The notes under the pieces: model-generated
The model's input: only the letters and a program-made list of their open reading frames with translations
The model's database searches: none
Told to the model about the DNA's origin: nothing
Shown here: piece after piece, positions 59,045-64,000 of the stretch
Layout: every line of letters starts with the position of its first letter
Numbering within the stretch: the first letter of the stretch is position 1
Position numbers and translations under genes: made by a program
DNA from: Cristatella mucedo
Lineage: Eukaryota > Bryozoa > Phylactolaemata > Cristatellidae
DNA length: 64,000 nt
Assembly: GCA_009760855.2 (NCBI GenBank)
Contig: WPIO01000134.1
Location: 136,501 to 200,500 of the forward strand
Direction: 5' to 3'

Positions 59045-60756
59045 CTTGACCGTGCTCATTGATTGTCGAGGGACTCGTCGACGAACAGCATCTGACGGCA
59101 CGCCTGGGGCTCTTGGGTGCCGGGCGGCAGGTGACGTTTTGACTCTCCTGCAGCAATCTACTGTGACTTGGCTCTCTGTCATCTGGACTATCAGGCCAGG
59201 CTGACACGTACTAGAGTAGAAGGATGTTTGGCCGGCCTCAGAAAAGCCGAGCAAACACTCGAGTCCATAGTAGCCGCTGCCACGGTCGACTTCCTCACCG
59301 TACATCCATTTGGACAGAGGCCGTCTGCTGCGTGTCACTCGAGCGCTGTTTGCCGACACGGCATTCTTGCCGTGCTGCGACATTTCACAGCTCCGGCCGT
59401 CAATCCAGCGCAGGCGTGCCAGCCCGGGCAGGCTGGTCGCTCCGACGGCTGGCTGGGGGCTGCTTTACAGCCTAATGAATGACGGCTAATGGTGGTGACA
59501 GCAACGGCGAGCAGAGAGCCCTGACAATGCTCGTGTCACTGCGAGCAAAAGTCGCATCTGCCGCCGGCCTGTGCTTCAGCCACGGTTTTGTTCGAGATTT
59601 AGGCAGTCAATATTTGCCTGCTACTTAAACTGCCTCCTGATTGAAGCTGCTGCCCTCCAGCCAGATACCGGCAGACAATGCGCTTCTCGGTGTCGTAAGC
59701 TGCAGCCGCCAGCGACCGTCAGGCGAGCAGTCCACTTGGGGTGGCCAACGCCCCACTCGGTTTGCACTTTGTTTTGTGCTCTGCATAGCCAGTGCAAACT
59801 TGGGGCTCATTTGGATTTGCGACAACAATGGCTGAGTAGCTTGGTCAAGAGACTGGGTAACTGCAGCTTCTTCGACCACTCACGTGACCGGCAGGTGTGT
59901 TTTCTGGGCAGGGTCGGGGTACTTATGAATTTATGGGCATGGCTTTGCTCTCCTGTCCTCTGAGCCGGTTTCGGTGCCTTTCAGTCTTGCCAAATTTGCT
60001 GCTTGACAGCTCGGAGAATCTAATACGTCCAGGTCACTTATTCATGGTTATTCCAGCTTTTTATGCAGAGCAAGTGACTCGTCCGGATGCCAGTGGTGAC
60101 TCGAGTAAATTAGCTCATGCCAAAAGTCACGAGGCATGCCATCTGTGAAGTAAGCAGCTGCCAGTGATCCAAACATTGGGTTAACATGCTGGTCGGAAAC
60201 CAACCAGATGGTGCGCTCTACTCTTGCCAAGCTCTTTAATAGGTCTCAAGCAGGGCTGAAGAAATTATAAGTTCTTCTTTAGTCCGGTATTTGGATTTTA
60301 CACTTTGTACGCAGCGAGCTGGAAAAATTTGCTTTAACAATTTGGGTTGACAAGTGTGCCTGCTTTGCACTCACACCTAGGGAGAGAGAGAGAGAGAGAG
60401 AGAGTGAAGAGAAAAGGTGGAGGACGAGAAGGAAATCAGTTGTCATCCATTGCGACAACCACTGTCAGACAGCAATTTACCACTGCAGTTGCCATATAAT
60501 GACGACCACTATCACTAGTATACGATGTCTGCTCCGTCGGCTTGGCAAATTCGGACTGCCCAAATTGATGCCTGACAAACCTGATCCTAGCTACTTCAGC
60601 TCTCTCAATCAGCCTCTTCGTTGGCACTCTCAGAGGGCCGCCTTCAATGAAGGCCAGCCCATCGATTGTTGAGGATTATGCAGCTCAGCCAACAGCTCTT
60701 ACGATCCGAGCTACAGGCTGCTGCTCTCATAGACAAGCCCTAGGAACTGGTAGCCC

Positions 60757-60758
<2 letters not shown>

Positions 60759-60800
<42 letters not shown>
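60759..60800. repeat. (CTG)n trinucleotide repeat, about 13 units
   Basis: A pure CTG/TGC run after one TGT. No coding context is supported. Confidence 0.95.
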
Positions 60801-60801
<1 letters not shown>

Positions 60802-63436
60802 GTGCCCCACACTGCGATTGTGGGAGAGTAGACAGAGGAAGCGCCGACAGTTAGTCGCCTGCTAGTAGCAATCCCATTAAGCTGATGACCCTAATCCTGT
60901 GAATAACGGCAAGCATGTCTCGACTGCCAGCCCATCTGATCTGCTTACCAAACAGCCATTAGCTTAGCCAGACAGTGGGTCCCCTAATAGGCTGACACCC
61001 TAGTGAAAGCAAACACCAGTATGCTGACCATGCTTCCCCAAATGCTATAATTCTCTCCCCTGCTCGTGGAGATCAGAATAGAAGGTACAACATAATACAT
61101 CTGAGCTGCCCTTAGCTTCACCCACAGTATTCCAAGCACTCGGGTACATATGCAATTCCCATTTGGATTTGTGGCAGGGGCCTGGAAATACTTGAAAGTA
61201 TTGCAGTACCACTACTATAGTGCAGAGATACCTCTTGGACATAGAAAGTCTACCCCTCCCATTTATCTACCCACCCCCAGACGAGTGCCTACCTACATTG
61301 AGAATGCAAGGCCCATGTTGCAGCATTGGTGACCTGTTTCGAATGTCATACAAGATCGCGAGAGTTCACCCCCAACATTGAAGGTGGCTGAAGGTGGCAA
61401 GTACTGTGCTGTACAAACTTTTGCAGCTGGCGAGCTTTTGCAGCTGGCGAGCTTTTTTGCTGCAAGCTTTTATGCTGCAAGAGCTCAACTCTTTTCTAGC
61501 TCTGTGAGCTCTTCCGGCGTACGTTGGGATACTAGTCTCGAATTCAGCCAAGTGTTCGGTGCAGCCATGTTCGGTAAAGAGGTTGGTGTGCCGTTGGCAG
61601 AACACGGTGACAGACTTCTCGTCGATTGTGAGGGCCACTAGAGCTCTGCAGTCAATCTCTCAAGAAATTTGCATCAGCTCGGACTCAGTATGGTAGCGTT
61701 GGCTGCGACGGCAGCACGACGGGAGTGTCTTGCAGATCCTGCGCTGCCTGAGCTGACCGAGTCTGGACGCATTTATCAGCGGCTAGCCTAGGCTCATCGC
61801 CTGCTTGAGGCAGCCAGCATATTCTAGTGACTCCCCCACTCACTCAGCAGTACCTTCTTGAGTCGGAAATCGCACAACAAAGGAACCGTTCCAGACAAGC
61901 CATGCTCTGCAGACACATTTAAGTAGTGCTGTAGTGTGAAGCACGACCCTTAGAGTCGTGTAGTTGTGGCTAGATAACTGCCACAAAATGGTAGAATTTT
62001 TTAACTAGGCACAGGCATAGGCAATAACGGTGCCGATCTGAACGCCAGACAGCCCCGAAAGCGTAGGACAGGCCAGAAAATATGGACCGAGAAGCTAGTA
62101 CATGGAATGGCGCACTTTTAGAAACCACAACCGGCTGGGAGGGGTAAAAGGGGAAGGCCACGAGTTGTGCTGCTTGGATTGAGCCAAGCAGGGCCGCGAC
62201 CACGACCTCGACATAATAAGGTCGTAAGGCAAGCGGTATGGCACATGCCCCTTTGCTCGGGTCAGCAAAAAAGGGGGCCAGGGCCAAGCTTGCCTCCCAT
62301 TTGACTATAGCAGGGGAAGTCTGCAATCACATGGAATCCGAAACAGCTGCCCGAGCAGCCAGAACCCTCACAGCTAGACCTTAACCCCTACAGGCAAGTC
62401 GTTGACATTCCTTCGTTGGAGAGTTTACAAAATGCTTCGAGACTGCCGAAGATTAACCGAATACCGACGTTGCCCAGGCAGCAGACCACTCCTCGGTAGC
62501 CAGCAGTCATTTGTCATTTCTCGAACGGCTCTCGAGCTGACCGTTTGCTTTTAGGTCGTAGCCCAGCAGGAAGGTGCTGGTCGAACTTCAAGCTGCTCTA
62601 TTTCTTATTCTTTAAGGTTAATGATGACATTCTCTCGCAGTATTTTCGAGTTGAAAAGTTACAGCTGTGAATCTGCAGCACTGGAATGCCCATTCACATG
62701 GAATAACGAGTGAGTAAAAAGGTCGATCCACAGCAAAGCGACAATTTATCAATCGAATTCAGCCCAAATACCTGCAAACCGCCAGTGCAGCAACCGAATT
62801 GCTAGATGGATCGCCAATGCTACTCACAACCTAGTGAGTTCGAATGGTGCCTCTCCGACTTGAGATCTGGTCACCGTTTAGCGAAGGCCAGGTCTGGCTG
62901 TTGGTTGTATGTACTTCGTTGAGTCGCTCCTGTCGGTCCACTGTTGCTCGGCATCCGTGTGCAGCTTAGATGTCGATCATTCACCAGGAGCAAAGCAAGG
63001 ATAAAGCCGAGAGTCTCCCCCAAACTCGTTGCCATAATCTGGGAGTCAAGAGCTTCTTTAATGAATGTACGACGGCCAGCCCAGCAGCTTATGGTCACAG
63101 CCTGGGTGACAATGCAATCTCCGACGATCACACGAGCTTGAGATTCTCCGCCAGAAAGCAGCTTCTTGGGCTGACGTCACCTAGTCGCTCCCTGTCAAGG
63201 ATCAGGGGCTACTCACCGCAGTGGACTACAAGTGGCTTAACTCGGCTCTCCACCCTCACTCTAGGCTACACTACTGCGACTCAGCCCGTTCACGCTTCAA
63301 GTAAATTCTTTCAAATCTCAACTGGTGTCTTAAATGTGACCACGAGGCTGGCCTTTCCATTCAACTACCCTGTCATGTTTCCGATTGCAATAATTCATGC
63401 TGAAAGTCCTGGTCACAAAGTGGATGCTATCGAACA

Positions 63437-63439
<3 letters not shown>

Positions 63440-63467
<28 letters not shown>
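63440..63467. repeat. (CT)n microsatellite
   Basis: Short uninterrupted CT run. Confidence 0.95.
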
Positions 63468-64000
63468 CCACTTTGAGTTTTGAAGGCCCAACTCACTCAT
63501 GCTTCACTGAACCTACTGAAATCACTACAACAATGAAGCCCCGTACTTTAACTTCGGGTCTCCTCAGCGTACCGATTCATTTATTTATTTACTTTGTCTT
63601 TACTTTTTCCTTACTTTTGCCATTCCCATGCAACGACGATGCATAATTTTGCAGTCCATGTCCAAAACTTCCGGTCCAGTCATGCTTGACTGCCTAGTCC
63701 GTGCTATTTCCTTGTTCAACTGTTGGCGTCGCTTACCTATACGTCAGTCTTTTTTCTGTTGAATAGCAAAGGAGGCTGTTAGCTACCGATCTAGCATCGA
63801 AGGCATCCCGGAGCTTCACGTGAGCTCTGGAGAACTCTCCGACGTAACGCATCAGTTTTGTCTGACGGCTTTTTGAAGTCACACAAGGATAACTCGCTAT
63901 TCACATAAATACATGTATTGTTAGATGTTCATGCATGTAGGGTACTTTTGTGTAGGTACATTTAGGTATCCCTCAACAAAGACCAGTCTTAGTCCCTAAC

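Larger units (their letters stand above)
59060..63780. other. no gene recognised; intron-like DNA with simple repeats
   Basis: Contains a short (GA)n at 60382-60404, a (CTG)n tract, a duplicated 17-bp CTTTTGCAGCTGGCGAG near 61419-61452, and (CT)n at 63440-63467. Minus-strand frames at 61366-61638 and 62871-63131 look protein-like but carry no motif I can identify. Confidence 0.3.

Noticed and set aside
62871-63131. Minus-strand frame with hydrophobic LGFILALLLV segment
   Set aside because: Protein-like composition but no recognisable family, start context or splice evidence.

Overview
This is animal nuclear DNA, most likely from an invertebrate bilaterian; the species cannot be named from the sequence. 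The evidence is a spliced leucine-rich-repeat/immunoglobulin receptor gene, L2/CR1-like LINE fragments, tRNA-derived SINEs, a Tc1-type transposon, long dinucleotide microsatellites and a CpG-island-like region. There are no bacterial operons, rRNA genes, convincing functional tRNA genes or CRISPR arrays. Most open reading frames here are chance frames in repeats or shadows of the real gene.

Layout. 0.8-2.2 kb holds a decayed LINE of family A (3' end in ATTAC-type repeats). 3.95-5.27 kb is a family-B LINE broken by a reversed family-A fragment and by a SINE with a target-site duplication. 7.58-9.06 kb contains inverted GGGGAAATGTCC arms on either side of a degenerate TTTAGGG-type array of about 0.88 kb. 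9.5-10.2 kb is a LINE nested in a LINE. 15.7-17.5 kb is the most complete reverse-transcriptase copy, with both catalytic motifs damaged. 18-24 kb has SINE copies and a 13-bp minisatellite.

27.85-34.77 kb (minus strand) is the one confidently recognised gene. It has two coding exons joined across a 5.2-kb phase-1 intron. The 562-residue product has a signal peptide, LRRNT, about five LRRs, LRRCT, one Ig-like domain, a transmembrane helix and an 84-residue tail without a kinase. This resembles the ectodomain plan of Trk and Kekkon proteins. Upstream, 35.4-37.6 kb is GC- and CpG-rich with splice-donor-like sites on both strands, and is probably its promoter region.

38-64 kb is mostly repeat- and intron-like DNA: (GA)n and (CT)n tracts, a perfect 23-bp hairpin, SINE and LINE pieces, a Tc1 element with both inverted ends (51.89-53.46 kb) and an inverted pair of family-A LINE ends (57.26-58.05 kb). 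Three minus-strand segments (42.16-44.22 kb) have good splice signals and compatible phases and may be the 3' exons of a second, unrecognised gene; this is tentative.

The most interesting items are the foldback/telomere-like element, two SINE families (one sharing its 3' tail with LINE family B), and the kinase-less Trk/Kekkon-like receptor. Transposon boundaries are approximate (usually within about 10-30 bp) because they were found by comparing copies by eye within this window.
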